Of a DNA stretch of 64,000 nucleotides, positions 1 to 9,458 are shown piece by piece. This DNA is from Methanomassiliicoccaceae archaeon COG_1. Lineage in GTDB: Archaea > Thermoplasmatota > Thermoplasmata > Methanomassiliicoccales > Methanomethylophilaceae. The notes under the pieces are model-generated. The model was not told the origin of the DNA, did not search any database, and saw nothing but the letters and a program-made list of their open reading frames with translations. Position 1 is the stretch's first letter. Each line of letters opens with the position of its first letter. Made by a program: the position numbers and the translations under genes. The stretch lies in assembly GCA_028561875.1 (NCBI GenBank), contig JAQQTI010000002.1:1-64000 (forward strand), given 5' to 3'.

Positions 1-1
1 C

Positions 2-607
2 ATGCTGGGCGTCGGACGCCCGAAGGATCCCGGCGCCGGCGCCGGCTGCCTCAGGCAGGCCGCCGACCGCGGCTCTCTGGCCGCCAAGAGGGACCTCGGC
101 ATCGCCTACCTCAACGGCCTGGGCGTGGAGAGGGACCCGGGAAAGGCCTATCCGCTCATCAAGGAGGCCTCCGACTCCGCCGACCCCAATGCCATGTACC
201 GTCTCGCCCTGATGTACGAGGCTGGCGAGGGCGTTCCGCAGGACCTCTACGAGGCCCTCAAGCTCATGGCCTTCGCCGTCGGCTCCGGCCTCTCCGGCGC
301 CTCCGAGGATGCTGACCGCATCGAGGCGGAGATCGACTCCCGCCGCGAGGCCCGTCTGCGGGCCAGGCCCCTCCTGAATCTCGAGGTCTCGGACGTAGAC
401 GTCGAAGCCGCATGCTGCGGCGGTATGATGGGCGCGGTGCTCTCCGGGAGTTGCTTCGTCGAGGACACCTACAAGGGGCCGATGCTCATCTTCTGCGGCG
501 ACTCCGGCGGAGAACCCATCACGGAATGCCCGTTCTGCGGGAGGCGCGCCCGCCGCGTGGAGAGGGGCAAAAAGTACCGACCGTCTCAACCCCGGTCCGA
601 CCCGTAA
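2..607 (+). CDS. Sel1-repeat protein, 5' end cut by window
   Basis: The visible part starts inside a Sel1-like repeat solenoid. Two repeat units are clear at about residues 20-55 and 56-92, with the usual A-x-x-x-L-G-x-x-Y and G-x-G-V pattern. Such solenoids are protein-interaction scaffolds. After the repeats there is a charged helix and a Cys-rich tail (CC near residue 137, CPFCGRRA near 177) that could bind zinc. The first codon is an ATG, but the repeat array probably continues upstream of the window. An in-frame CGA at 578-580 follows the zinc-like motif, and the nine codons after it look like non-coding tail before TAA. The partner is unknown. Confidence 0.7.
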   Translation: MLGVGRPKDPGAGAGCLRQAADRGSLAAKRDLGIAYLNGLGVERDPGKAYPLIKEASDSADPNAMYRLALMYEAGEGVPQDLYEALKLMAFAVGSGLSGASEDADRIEAEIDSRREARLRARPLLNLEVSDVDVEAACCGGMMGAVLSGSCFVEDTYKGPMLIFCGDSGGEPITECPFCGRRARRVERGKKYRPSQPRSDP

Positions 608-703
608 GACGGGAAGCCATACCGTTTCCCGGGGCCCCTGACGGGACCGGGCATCCGACCCCTTACGATCCCGGAGATGTGCCACGTCTGTTTCCAGCGG
701 GAA

Positions 704-731
704 AAAGTATAAGAACCCACTTAATATAAGG
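704..731 (+). promoter_or_regulatory. TATA-like elements upstream of the 772 gene
   Basis: Two AT-rich TATA-like stretches (AAGTATAAG and CTTAATATAAGG) lie 40-70 bases before the ATG at 772 in an otherwise GC-rich spacer. An AGGTGA ribosome-binding site lies 7 bases before the ATG. Which element is used cannot be decided from sequence. Confidence 0.45.
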
Positions 732-771
732 AAAGTCGCGGGCTTTAACAGGGCCGCATAGGTGAACCTAT

Positions 772-1518
772 ATGGATGGGATAAACGACATTTCGGGCCG
801 GATCAGGCTCATGCGTTCCGTGATCGGAAGGAAGATCATGGAAATGGACCTCTTCAACGACAAGGCCGAGGAGCTCAAGGGCGATGACGCCATCGCCTAC
901 GTGAACACCATCGACTTCCTGAAGAACGACATCGCGGGCTACAAGTCGATCATCGACGACCTCCGCGGGAGGAAGTGCGATTACAGCGGGAACCTCTACG
1001 ACCTCGCGTCCGTGCCCGCCGAGACCGCGAGCTTGTACAGCGACTTCTACTTCCCCTCGCTGTACGAGGAGGACAAGGCCGACGAGGAGGCCGCCATGAA
1101 GCTCAAGGGCGAGTACGCCGTCGAATTCTCCAGGCGCTACTCCGTGCAGATGGGCCGCGCCGCGCTGGTCAACCAGATGGCCATCGACATACTCATGGCC
1201 GACGAGAGGTTCGCCGCGCTCATCGGCAACATCGTCCTCGAGAACCCCGAGCTGCAGAACATCATCGAGAACGACGGGGAGTCGGCCGGGTTCTCCGCGC
1301 GCGCCGCCGAGCCTCCCTCCCAGGGGCCCGCTCAGGCCGAATCCCGTGAGGAGCCCACCGAAGAGAGCACGATCGACGTCACCGCTCCCATGATGGACGC
1401 CGAGGCCGCGCTGACCTCCTCCGACGAGAGCGCCGATATCGGCGGAATACTGATGGACGCTCCCGTGGAGCCCGTCGAAGACGCGCCGACCAGCATGTAC
1501 TCCGAACCCTCCTGGTGA
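772..1518 (+). CDS. Hypothetical protein, helical with acidic tail
   Basis: This 248-residue protein resembles no family I recognise. Residues 1-165 are predicted largely helical, with many Asp/Glu/Lys and several Met. Residues 170-248 form a low-complexity acidic tail rich in Ala, Glu, Ser and Pro. There is no signal peptide, no membrane segment and no Cys cluster (one Cys near residue 69). The start is the ATG after AGGTGA. The stop is a normal TGA, followed by a strong GC hairpin. Codon use matches real genes here (AGG/CGC arginine, no CGA). It is a single-gene unit with a plausible promoter, so it is very likely real, with unknown function. Confidence 0.7.
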   Translation: MDGINDISGRIRLMRSVIGRKIMEMDLFNDKAEELKGDDAIAYVNTIDFLKNDIAGYKSIIDDLRGRKCDYSGNLYDLASVPAETASLYSDFYFPSLYEEDKADEEAAMKLKGEYAVEFSRRYSVQMGRAALVNQMAIDILMADERFAALIGNIVLENPELQNIIENDGESAGFSARAAEPPSQGPAQAESREEPTEESTIDVTAPMMDAEAALTSSDESADIGGILMDAPVEPVEDAPTSMYSEPSW

Positions 1519-1536
1519 GGGAACAAACACAATCCT

Positions 1537-1556
1537 GGGGGAGGGGCCCCTCCCCC
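1537..1556 (+). terminator. Perfect GC palindrome after the 772 gene
   Basis: Ten-base arms GGGGGAGGGG and CCCCTCCCCC meet with no spacer, 18 bases after the TGA at 1518. No T-run follows, so it may act as a 3'-end-stabilising hairpin rather than an intrinsic terminator. Confidence 0.5.
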
Positions 1557-1714
1557 GACACTTCCGATAGAGAATGCGCGCTCGCCTGTGACGAAGGCGT
1601 TCCGCGGGCCGGACGGCGCAGGCGTGAGGGCGGAGGGGACCGTGCGGGCGTCACCGGACCTCAATGAAGCCCGCCCTCCATTCCTATTAATACGGCGTCG
1701 CCCTACATCGTGGC

Positions 1715-2581
1715 ATGTTCGCCAAAGCCTGTGGCAAGGCTTACAAATTCACCCGCCCCCTAATCATCTCCACCCGTACCATCGACGGCAACGTCTCCGC
1801 CACCTGCGGGACTTTCTTCGTCGTCAACGACGAAGGGTGGTGCCTTACCGCCGGCCATATGTTCGACTCGTTCATGAAGTTCCAATCGGACGTCGCGAAG
1901 ATCAAGGAGCTCGACAGCCTCCGCGCCAGCGGGAAGGTGACCGAGAGCAAGGATCCCACGCTCATAACCAATCACTCGTTCTGGTTCGGGTGGGACGGGG
2001 TGAGGATGGAGAAGGTCTACATCAACAGGCAGATCGACATCGCCATCGTGAAGCTCGCCGACTTCAAGTCCGACGCGGTCTCCGAGTACCCTGCGTTCCG
2101 CGACCCCGAGACGCTCCACCCCGGGACGAGCGTGTGCAGGCTCGGCTTCCCCTTCGCGCCGGTCGCCACCGACTTCGACGAGGCGACCCGCTCCTTCCGC
2201 ATCAGGCAGGGGGTGCTCCCGTTGCCGTTCTTCCCTAACGACGGGATACACACGAGGAACATCTCCCGCGGCATGAGCAAGGACGACAAGGTCGAGATGC
2301 TCTACATCGAGACTTCGACGCCGGGGCTGCGCGGGCAGTCGGGCGGGCCGATCTTCGACACCGCCGGCAGGATCTACGCCATGCAGGTGCAGACCAACCA
2401 CATCCCCCTCGGCTTCCATCCGACCGCGGAGTACGGCGGGCAGAGCGTCGTAGAGAATCAATTCATGAACGTCGGCGTCGCCGTGCACGGGAAGGTCCTG
2501 CAGCAGCTCATGCGCAGGCACGGCGTGAAGTTCAACGTCGAGACGCAGGGCGGGGACGGGGAGACGTACGTCATAAACTGA
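1715..2581 (+). CDS. Trypsin-like serine peptidase (S1/DegP-type fold)
   Basis: This 288-residue protein carries a complete chymotrypsin-fold triad in order: His48 in TAGHMF, Asp108 in RQIDIA and Ser209 in GQSGGP. The GxSGGP oxyanion motif is well formed, so it should be active as a peptidase. There is no signal peptide, membrane helix or PDZ domain, so it probably acts in the cytoplasm rather than as a DegP/HtrA quality-control protease. A TATA-like CTATTAATAC lies about 27 bases before the ATG. It is monocistronic, with TGA stop and an AT-rich gap downstream. The substrate is unknown. Confidence 0.82.
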   Translation: MFAKACGKAYKFTRPLIISTRTIDGNVSATCGTFFVVNDEGWCLTAGHMFDSFMKFQSDVAKIKELDSLRASGKVTESKDPTLITNHSFWFGWDGVRMEKVYINRQIDIAIVKLADFKSDAVSEYPAFRDPETLHPGTSVCRLGFPFAPVATDFDEATRSFRIRQGVLPLPFFPNDGIHTRNISRGMSKDDKVEMLYIETSTPGLRGQSGGPIFDTAGRIYAMQVQTNHIPLGFHPTAEYGGQSVVENQFMNVGVAVHGKVLQQLMRRHGVKFNVETQGGDGETYVIN

Positions 2582-3533
2582 GTTTTTCTACAGGTTCCTT
2601 AATTATATAAGAAGTAAAGCATTCTTCTTTATTAATTTAATATATTGAAAAGGGCACCTCCCGGGCGGAAGAAGGCCTCTCGCGCGGAAACGCTTCGTTA
2701 TTTCGTATGTATAGCGATTTGCATCACCTGTCGCGACCGTCAAGAATTCAGCACGGAAACCGCCATTCCGGAGTAAAATCGCACGAGATTCGAAGAGGCA
2801 ATATAATTATCGTAAGTTAAGTAGGAGACATTATTTATTTCGTACTCAGGTGATGCGAGGCGGACCATCGAGATAAATAAATTGTATAAAGCAAAACTAA
2901 TTATTTGTTAAGTTATATGAAAATTTGTCCGAAAAAGGAAGGAAATCAGGTTCTGTCCCCGATCCCGTGGGATTCCGAAGGAAAACCGTCCGTGTCTCCC
3001 GGAATGCTCGATATCTTTGTCAACGACGGTCCCCCGAATATCGACTTGAATGCATTGGAAAAACCGCCCTTCGAAGGGCTGCAACTCCCGGAACGGGGAA
3101 AAACGCCCGATTTCGCCCCGTTTCCAGGAGCAGTCCGAAAACGGCAGAGGGAATGTCGCGCTTCAATTGAAAAATAGACGGAAATTGTCGCCATACGATA
3201 TTAGTTACGTATGTAGCTTAATTATCGAAATAAATATAACATGGACGATAGGGAAAACTATAGTACATTATTAATAATGATAATTCCTTGATTAGATTAT
3301 TAATTATCGAATTACGGCTAGATGTCCATCTCCAACAGAAAAACGTCGTTTTTCTCAAGATACGAATAAAATAATGTTTGTATCTTAATTAACAGAATAA
3401 AATGCAACCATCGTCCCGCGGAACATGGAATCGAACAAAAACGGCCCGTAAACGCACCGAAATCCCTCAGACGTCCGGATACCCGGACGAGTTCGGTTCA
3501 TCGTCTCCAAACCCGTTTCCCGAAGCATGTTTT
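2582..3533. other. AT-rich gap without a supported gene
   Basis: About 950 bases, with AT-rich stretches (2590-2680, 2800-2960, 3190-3400) unlike the surrounding GC-rich DNA. Small overlapping frames near 2905-3177 exist on both strands, but their codon use and composition look random and no motif is visible. It may be decayed or imported DNA next to the pseudogene that follows. Confidence 0.5.
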
Positions 3534-4383
3534 TCACCATCCGGAGCGGAGGGACGTGGGACACCCGATGTAAAGCTTGAACCGCCTCGGCCGCCTCATC
3601 ACCGGGAGGAAGCCGACGAGGCAGGGGCCGTGGTGGGTCATAAGCTTCGAGAAATCGGCGAAATCCTCGTCGGATTCCGAGAATCGGTCGTGTGAGTTCA
3701 CGAACCTGCGGTCTGACATCCTGCCGCTCTTCCACCGCCTCTCATAATCCTCTGGCCCGTCGTGCGCGATGGCATGGGCCTCCGCCGCGGCGGAAGGGAA
3801 CATTGTGCGCAGGCCGTCGAACGTCATCGGGTCCGCGAGCCCCGCGGCGTCTCCGATCAGGCACCCGCCTGTTCACAAGGGAAGGAACATAGCCGATCGG
3901 CATGGATCTCGATCTCGCGGTCCCCTCCCCGAGGTCCGCGTCGATGCTCGCAGCGCACCCGTGTTGCGATCGCTACCGTCGGGGGAGTCCAACGGCAGAA
4001 TCCACCGTACCTCTCCCCGATCCCGAACGCGAGCGAATCTGTGCTCTCCTCTTCCGAGAAGCACCCCCTCACGTTCAGGACGGTCTCTGGTTTCGTTCCG
4101 AACGCGGACCTTCTCACGGCCGAGTGCGCGCCGTCCGTGCCGGTCGCGTAATCGCGTTTGACCCTCTTCCCCGAGCGCGGCAGGACGGCGCATCCCCATT
4201 CGACGCTGAGGACGCCCCCTCACGGAATCGCGGACGAACTCCGCGCCGTTCTCCACCGCCTCTCTTCCAAATCGAGATCGCCGAGCAGTTCGGGGCAGAG
4301 CGTGTCGAGCCAGTGCCCCATCCCGGGGCACATGCCCTCTCGGTGCATCTGTTCCTAAGTTCGGAGCTCGGGACGATCATCAT
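3534..4383 (-). pseudogene. Decayed geranylgeranyl-reductase-like flavoprotein
   Basis: Reading the minus strand and switching frame several times recovers a continuous resemblance to the FAD-dependent geranylgeranyl reductase family, which saturates archaeal lipid chains. The pieces in order are an EAVENGAEFVRDSV stretch, then TGTDGAHSAVR, then FGIGERYGGFCRW, then DPMTFDGL, then DYERRWKSG. No single frame holds more than about 95 residues of it. The N-terminal Rossmann motif is missing. I infer an inactivated copy with frameshifts. The assignment rests on pattern recall of the family and not on an alignment. Confidence 0.5.
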
Positions 4384-4545
4384 CCGATCCTTTATCAGTC
4401 CGATAATGTTTCATCGGGTATGAAGTCTCGTTGAAACCCCGGGGCAGTCTTTCTGGGGGCTGTTCCGATTCTCGCTGAAGCGAGGTGCGATCCGTCGCGG
4501 GAGAGGGCGTTTTCGGTCGTATCAATCCACCGAACGCCTCCCCCA

Positions 4546-5874
4546 TCATGCGTCGTCTTTTCTGGCTTCATTGAACTTCCTGGTCATCGTCTGGTTCCCT
4601 CTGGTCAGTTTCTTAACCGTCAGGTCCTGCGCCTTGTCATTGGCCAGCCTCAGGTTCCTCTGGGACGACGTCAGGTTGTCCTTGATCTTCTGCAGATGGG
4701 TTATCGATTTGTCGATCTCGTCTATGGCCGACTGGAACTTATCCGACGCCAATGCGAAATTCCTGGAGAACCCCTCCTGGAACGCCAGCAGCTTCTCCTC
4801 GAAATTCGTGATGTCGACGTTCTGCTCCTTCACCGCCTCCAGTTCCTTCCTGTCCTCCAGGGAGTTCCTCGAGACGTTCCTTATCAGGGATATCATGGGT
4901 ATCAGGAACTGGGGCCTTATCACGTACATCTTCTCGTACCTGTACGACACGTCCACTATCCCCGTGTTGTACAGGTCGCTGTCGGGCTCCAGCATCGTGA
5001 CCAGTACGGCGTATTCGCATTTCTTCTCCCTCCTGTCCTTATCCAGCTCCTTGAAGAAATCCTCGTTCCTGTGCTTCGAAGACGTCTCGTCGGCCTCGTT
5101 CTTCATCTCGAACATTATGCTCACGTACTCCGTCCCGTCCTCGTAATCCCTGAAGATGAAATCTCCCTTCGACCCCGACGACGCGTCGTTGTCCTTCTCG
5201 AAGTACGCGTTGGGGAAGCCGGTGGCGCGGAGCCTGTTGAACTCGTCGGAACAGAATCTCTCCAAAGATTCGCCGATCATCTTGGTGCTCTGTCTCGCCT
5301 TGAAATCCTTGTAAAACTCTATCTCCTCGTCCTTCGCCTTCAGCTGCTGCTGGTGTGCGTCCCTGAGGTCCTTCTCCCTTTTCTCGAGGTTGAGTCTGTC
5401 GTTTTCGATTTTGGAATTCAGTTCGATTATCTTCTTGTCCCTATCGCCGATCTCCGCATCCTTCTCGGCCCTCGCCTGCGTGACGGCGAGGGCCTTCTCG
5501 TTCTCGAAGGCCCTCTGTCTCTCTTTCAGCTGCAGGATCTCCTTGTCCTTCTCCTCGGAGACGTCCCTGACGGCGATCTCCTTGTCCTTCTCGAACCGTG
5601 CCAGTCTGGCCCGGAGGTCCTGTATGGTGCTGTTCAGCTCATTGATGTTGCCGGCGAGCTCCTCCTTCGTCTTGGCGAGCGCCTCGTAACCCCTTCTTTC
5701 CTCTTCGGATCTTGCGATCGATACCGCGTCCTCTTTCTCTTTCTCGAAATGCTTGACGCGGTACTCCATCTCCTTGGTGAACTCCTTGTCCCTGACCTGG
5801 TTCACGATCTTGTTGTAATCGGACTCGTCTATCTGGAAAACGGCGCCGCATTTGGGGCACTTGATCTCTGCCAT
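4546..5874 (-). CDS. DUF2130 coiled-coil protein with N-terminal zinc finger
   Basis: The likely start is the ATG at 5874 (MAEIKCPKCGA), giving about 442 residues; an in-frame ATG lies 13 codons upstream. Residues 4-20 hold a CxxC motif, followed by a long coiled coil (about 25-190), then the conserved DUF2130 region (about 200-340, with FEMKNE and DKDRREKKCEYA), which resembles restriction-endonuclease-like folds. A second coiled coil closes the protein. The FEMKNE/KCEYA pattern is the family hallmark, and a DNA-related role has been suggested for the family. Stop TGA. Transcribed alone, away from the next gene upstream. Confidence 0.8.
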   Translation of the reverse strand: MAEIKCPKCGAVFQIDESDYNKIVNQVRDKEFTKEMEYRVKHFEKEKEDAVSIARSEEERRGYEALAKTKEELAGNINELNSTIQDLRARLARFEKDKEIAVRDVSEEKDKEILQLKERQRAFENEKALAVTQARAEKDAEIGDRDKKIIELNSKIENDRLNLEKREKDLRDAHQQQLKAKDEEIEFYKDFKARQSTKMIGESLERFCSDEFNRLRATGFPNAYFEKDNDASSGSKGDFIFRDYEDGTEYVSIMFEMKNEADETSSKHRNEDFFKELDKDRREKKCEYAVLVTMLEPDSDLYNTGIVDVSYRYEKMYVIRPQFLIPMISLIRNVSRNSLEDRKELEAVKEQNVDITNFEEKLLAFQEGFSRNFALASDKFQSAIDEIDKSITHLQKIKDNLTSSQRNLRLANDKAQDLTVKKLTRGNQTMTRKFNEARKDDA

Positions 5875-6067
5875 GGCTCTCGAACGGATGACTGGGTATA
5901 TAGACGGTGGCATGTTATTGCGGAATTAACCAGGTTCGCGCCGATACCTGCACATCCGGGGGTCACGCCTCTCCCCTTCCGGAAGGCCGATGTCGGAGTC
6001 GAGCACGGCCTCGCAGTACACCGATCAGGCGGCGAGGTCAGGAGTCAAAACGGGCGTGATGTGCCGC

Positions 6068-7297
6068 TCAGCACCCTATGGTCTTGACAGGGATGGCGTA
6101 TACATCCTTCGCAATGGGGTACGGGAAGTCCGCCAGGCACACGGCACACCCGGTCTTCTCCAACGAGGTCGCAAGCCTCCCAAAATTTTTGATGTCGGAA
6201 AGACCCAGATCCGCGCCCGATTTGCACCCGATCATGCTCAGTTTTCCGTTGAAAAGCATCACAAGATCGACCTCGTTGTTGTTGGAGTCCCTGTAGTAGA
6301 AGAAGGGCGTGTCCAAACCGCCGTTTACATGGGTCTTCATTATCTCGCCGATCATGAAGGTCTCCACCATGCGGCCCCTGAGATGGCTGCTGAAGAGGAT
6401 CCTCGCATCCGGAACGCCGGCGAGATAGCATGCGAGGCCCGTGTCCCTCATGTACATCTTGGGACGTTTCGCCACCCTTTTCACCACGGAGCTGTCGGAA
6501 TACGGTTGAAGGAACTCGATTATCCCTCCGGCCTCCAGAACGCTCAGCCAGCCTTTGGCGGTCTTCTGATCGATCCCGGCCGCCTTGGCGATCGACTCGT
6601 ATGCGAGGACCTGGCCCGTGAGGGAGGCCACGACTTCCATGAATGAACGGAACTTGTTCCTGTCCCGGATGTTGATCATCTCGGACACGTCCCTCATGAT
6701 GTACGTCTCGACGTAATCGGAGTAGTATCTCTGAGAGGGGACGCCTTTGGACACCACCTCCGGATACATCCCCCTCACAATCCTTTCCAGGGTACCCGTC
6801 TCGTCATGTACCCTTCCGGCCCTGACGAAGGCGTTTTCGGGCGAGATTGTAAAGGGGTGCTCCGAAAGCCCGTACTCTTCGCTCAGGGATATGGCGGGCA
6901 CCTCGATGATACCCACCCTTCCGGACATCGTCTGGGTGACACCCTCCATCAGCCTGTATGCCTGGCTTCCAGTAAGTACGAAGAGGCCGCAGGAGTCCGG
7001 ATCCCTGAGGCGTTCCCTGTCGACTATCGACTCAATGTACTCGAAGAGACCGGGAGCATACTGGATCTCGTCTATTATCAGGGGGCATCCGTTAACCTTG
7101 AAAAACATCAGGGGGTCATTCTCGGCCAGACGGCGTTTATCCATGTCGGCTAGGGTGACATAGGGAATCCCGAGGTCCTTGCTCAACATATCGCACAAAG
7201 TTGTCTTGCCCACCTGCCTGGCACCCGTGATGAGGACCACCGGCTTGACCTCGATCAGGCTTTTGATCGTCGGATACACTGCCCTCGGTATCATCAA
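6068..7297 (-). CDS. AAA ATPase with C-terminal DUF4143 domain
   Basis: A 409-residue ATPase with Walker A GARQVGKT (about residue 25), Walker B PLIIDEIQ (about 73) and a sensor stretch LTGSQAY (about 109). The C-terminal half is a DUF4143 domain, a fold related to restriction endonucleases, ending with NEVDLV and the characteristic last strand IYAIPVK. This family is common and often accessory in archaea and anaerobes, and the biological role is unknown. Codon use is a little more AT-rich than neighbours. TGA stop. The upstream flank (7300-7430) is very AT-rich and should contain its promoter. A second, TAG-interrupted ATPase of the same type lies at 11196-12374. Confidence 0.85.
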   Translation of the reverse strand: MMIPRAVYPTIKSLIEVKPVVLITGARQVGKTTLCDMLSKDLGIPYVTLADMDKRRLAENDPLMFFKVNGCPLIIDEIQYAPGLFEYIESIVDRERLRDPDSCGLFVLTGSQAYRLMEGVTQTMSGRVGIIEVPAISLSEEYGLSEHPFTISPENAFVRAGRVHDETGTLERIVRGMYPEVVSKGVPSQRYYSDYVETYIMRDVSEMINIRDRNKFRSFMEVVASLTGQVLAYESIAKAAGIDQKTAKGWLSVLEAGGIIEFLQPYSDSSVVKRVAKRPKMYMRDTGLACYLAGVPDARILFSSHLRGRMVETFMIGEIMKTHVNGGLDTPFFYYRDSNNNEVDLVMLFNGKLSMIGCKSGADLGLSDIKNFGRLATSLEKTGCAVCLADFPYPIAKDVYAIPVKTIGC

Positions 7298-8003
7298 TTA
7301 AATTAATGAATTTCTGGTATATAGATACAAGTATTGCATAAACAAATTAATTATTTATTATGCAATTATTTCGATAGACTACCATAAATGCATAATATTT
7401 TCTACGACTTGCACCGCACCGTTTCGAAAAAGGGTTAAGTCAGCGGACGGACGGTCCCCTGTTCGCGTCGACCGTGGGGATGACCGCTTTCAAAAACAGG
7501 GAGGGAATCGAACGGAAGCGGTCTTCTGGTGCGTCGTTCCAAAACGTTCTGGCTCGGGTCGAACCTCGGGATTCGTTCTCGCCCCGTTTTCAGAGGTCGG
7601 TCTTTCGCCGCCTGCGCGAGGCGCGAGCCGTCGTCATCGGGTCCGCCTCGGATGCACAAGGGCCGGGAGGACCATGTCGAGGCCGATGGCCCTCGCCGAG
7701 GTAACGTGACGAGGCCTCCATCCGAGATCCGGAGGAGGGGCGATCCTGCGGGTCTCTGGCAGACGCGCGGCCATGGCCTACGGGCAATCATCCTCCCGCG
7801 CCATCGTCGACGTCGATAGCCGTCCCGCCTCCCGCCGATTCGAAGTTGCGGCGCCTGCCCTCCCGTCTCCCACGGTGCCCGATGCGGCATTTCGTTCGGG
7901 CCATTACCCATTTACAAATATACCTAAACGTTCATCATTTCTTTCGGAATCCCTAAATATAAATAACCGGAGTGCATCCTGGTGACCGAAGACAGGAAGA
8001 GAT
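7298..8003. other. Gap without a supported gene
   Basis: About 700 bases. The first 130 are AT-rich promoter-like sequence for the ATPase. The GC-rich middle has open frames on both strands without motifs or consistent codon bias. Two TATA-like stretches (about 7912-7925 and 7951-7966, the latter AAATATAAAT) face rightwards toward the RNA-like element at 8004. Confidence 0.5.
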
Positions 8004-8067
8004 GACCGCCGCGTGCGGGATCGGGTTCGTGCAGGAACCCCTTTCCAGAGGGGCTAAAGCGGCGGTC
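8004..8067 (+). ncRNA. Structured RNA candidate with alternative hairpins
   Basis: A 9-bp closing stem (GACCGCCGC 8004-8012 with GCGGCGGTC 8059-8067) encloses two hairpins that share bases: GGGTTC/GAACCC (8023-8028 with 8035-8040) and CCCC/GGGG (8038-8041 with 8050-8053). They cannot form together. A TATA-like AAATATAAAT sits about 40 bases upstream. I do not recognise a riboswitch class, and the strand is inferred from the promoter. Confidence 0.3.
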
Positions 8068-8204
8068 AGGATCGGCTATCCTTCCGTTTGTCTTCGGGGC
8101 CCGCCGGTGCCGCGATTCGCCGGCGGACCCATTCCCCGGGGTACGTCAAGCCCCGGGGCCTCCAAAACCCTCGATGGGTTCCTGGCGGCTCGTCCCTTTT
8201 CGAA

Positions 8205-8225
8205 CCCGAACGGAATCCGTTCGGG
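8205..8225. repeat. Perfect inverted repeat, 10-bp arms
   Basis: CCCGAACGGA and TCCGTTCGGG are separated by one base. It lies 43 bases past the stop of the alpha/beta hydrolase, so it may be its terminator hairpin. It could also be a protein-binding palindrome. Confidence 0.5.
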
Positions 8226-8267
8226 ATTACGTCTCCGACCTCATGAGGTTCCCGGAGCGGCCGCGGC

Positions 8268-9434
8268 TCAGATGCCGTTGGCGGCGAGGAACGCCTGTAT
8301 CGAGCCCCGGTACAGGTCGAACTGCTCGAAGGCCAGCACGTGCCCCGCGTGCGGGATGACCGCCAGCCTGGAACCCTCCACCGCCCTCTGGTAGGACGCC
8401 AGCGTGGGCACCGTGACCTGGTCGCTGTCCCCACACATGAACAGCACGGGGACGTTTATCTTCCAGAGGTCCTTTGCCGCGTCGAAGTCCTTCAGCGTGC
8501 CGGTGCACACCAAGTCGTTGGGGCCCCACAGGGCGCTGTACACCTCCCCTTCGTCCTCGCGGGCGGAGGCCTCGGCGATCTCCGCGTTCTCCGGTTTGGA
8601 GAAGAGGTACCGCTTGAACATCTCGGCGCGGGCCTCCGTGTACCTCTCGCCGAAGTCGCCGTCGCGGAGGCAGCGCATCATCTCCGCGTACGCCCGGCGG
8701 GGGAGCCTCCTCAGCAGGCGCATCTGGTCCCCCGCCCATTTCGCGGAGGACAGGAACGGCGAGGGGAGCACCATGGCGGCGATCCTGCCGCACCCGCACC
8801 TCTCGGCGTAGAGGGCGCACAGCCCCGCTCCCCACGACGCACCGACCAGCACCACCTTCTCCGCCCCGATCCCCTCTATGAACTGCTCCAGCTCCCCGGC
8901 GTAGTCTTCCGCGGTCCACTCCGAGAGATCGGGTATCGGGTCGGAGAGCCCGCATCCGAGCTGGTCGTAGCAGTAGACGGGGTTGTAGAGCATCATCCTC
9001 CGCGCCCTCTCGGGGTTGCTCTCGCCCCCCGGGCCTCCGTGGACGAACACGACCGGGACGGATTTCAGGTGGGTGTTGTACGCGAAATACGCGATCTTCC
9101 CGTGCTTCGTCCCCATCCTCCTCGCCTGCCCCTCGATGTCGGAGAAGCAGTCCGCGGTGAGGGCATCCAACCAGGCGGCGACGCCGCGGCAGAGGTCGTC
9201 GCGGTCGACGCACCTCGACTCGTGCTCGGCCTCGCCCATGGCGAAGCGCTCGGAATCGGAGCGGCATACCGCCCTGTACCCCCCGCTCGAGGCGTCGACC
9301 TCGATGTCGAGGACGAAGCCGTTGGCGGAGCCGGAATAGCAGAGCCTGCCGCGGCTCCCGCCCCCGGGGGTCGCAGGCTCCATGGCGAACGCGCCGGTCG
9401 CGCTGAGGAGGCGGAATCCCGAACTCAGTTCCAT
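8268..9434 (-). CDS. Alpha/beta hydrolase, proline-iminopeptidase type (S33)
   Basis: This 388-residue protein has the S33 oxyanion motif HGGPGG (132-137), nucleophile Ser200 in VGASWGA, acid Asp338 in CGDSDQ and catalytic His365 in PHAGH, so the triad is complete. About 120 residues precede the hydrolase fold, more than usual, and form a beta-rich region of unknown role. The family removes N-terminal proline or hydrolyses other small esters and amides; the substrate cannot be read from sequence. No signal peptide. TGA stop. The glycosylase gene upstream ends 25 bases before this start, so the two may share a transcript. Confidence 0.82.
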   Translation of the reverse strand: MELSSGFRLLSATGAFAMEPATPGGGSRGRLCYSGSANGFVLDIEVDASSGGYRAVCRSDSERFAMGEAEHESRCVDRDDLCRGVAAWLDALTADCFSDIEGQARRMGTKHGKIAYFAYNTHLKSVPVVFVHGGPGGESNPERARRMMLYNPVYCYDQLGCGLSDPIPDLSEWTAEDYAGELEQFIEGIGAEKVVLVGASWGAGLCALYAERCGCGRIAAMVLPSPFLSSAKWAGDQMRLLRRLPRRAYAEMMRCLRDGDFGERYTEARAEMFKRYLFSKPENAEIAEASAREDEGEVYSALWGPNDLVCTGTLKDFDAAKDLWKINVPVLFMCGDSDQVTVPTLASYQRAVEGSRLAVIPHAGHVLAFEQFDLYRGSIQAFLAANGI

Positions 9435-9458
9435 GCCCCGCGTAACGCCCCGCGGCTA

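Noticed and set aside
2905-3177. A 90-residue open frame in the AT-rich gap
   Set aside because: No motif, overlapping frames of similar length on both strands, codon use unlike the real genes, and no promoter with a convincing start.
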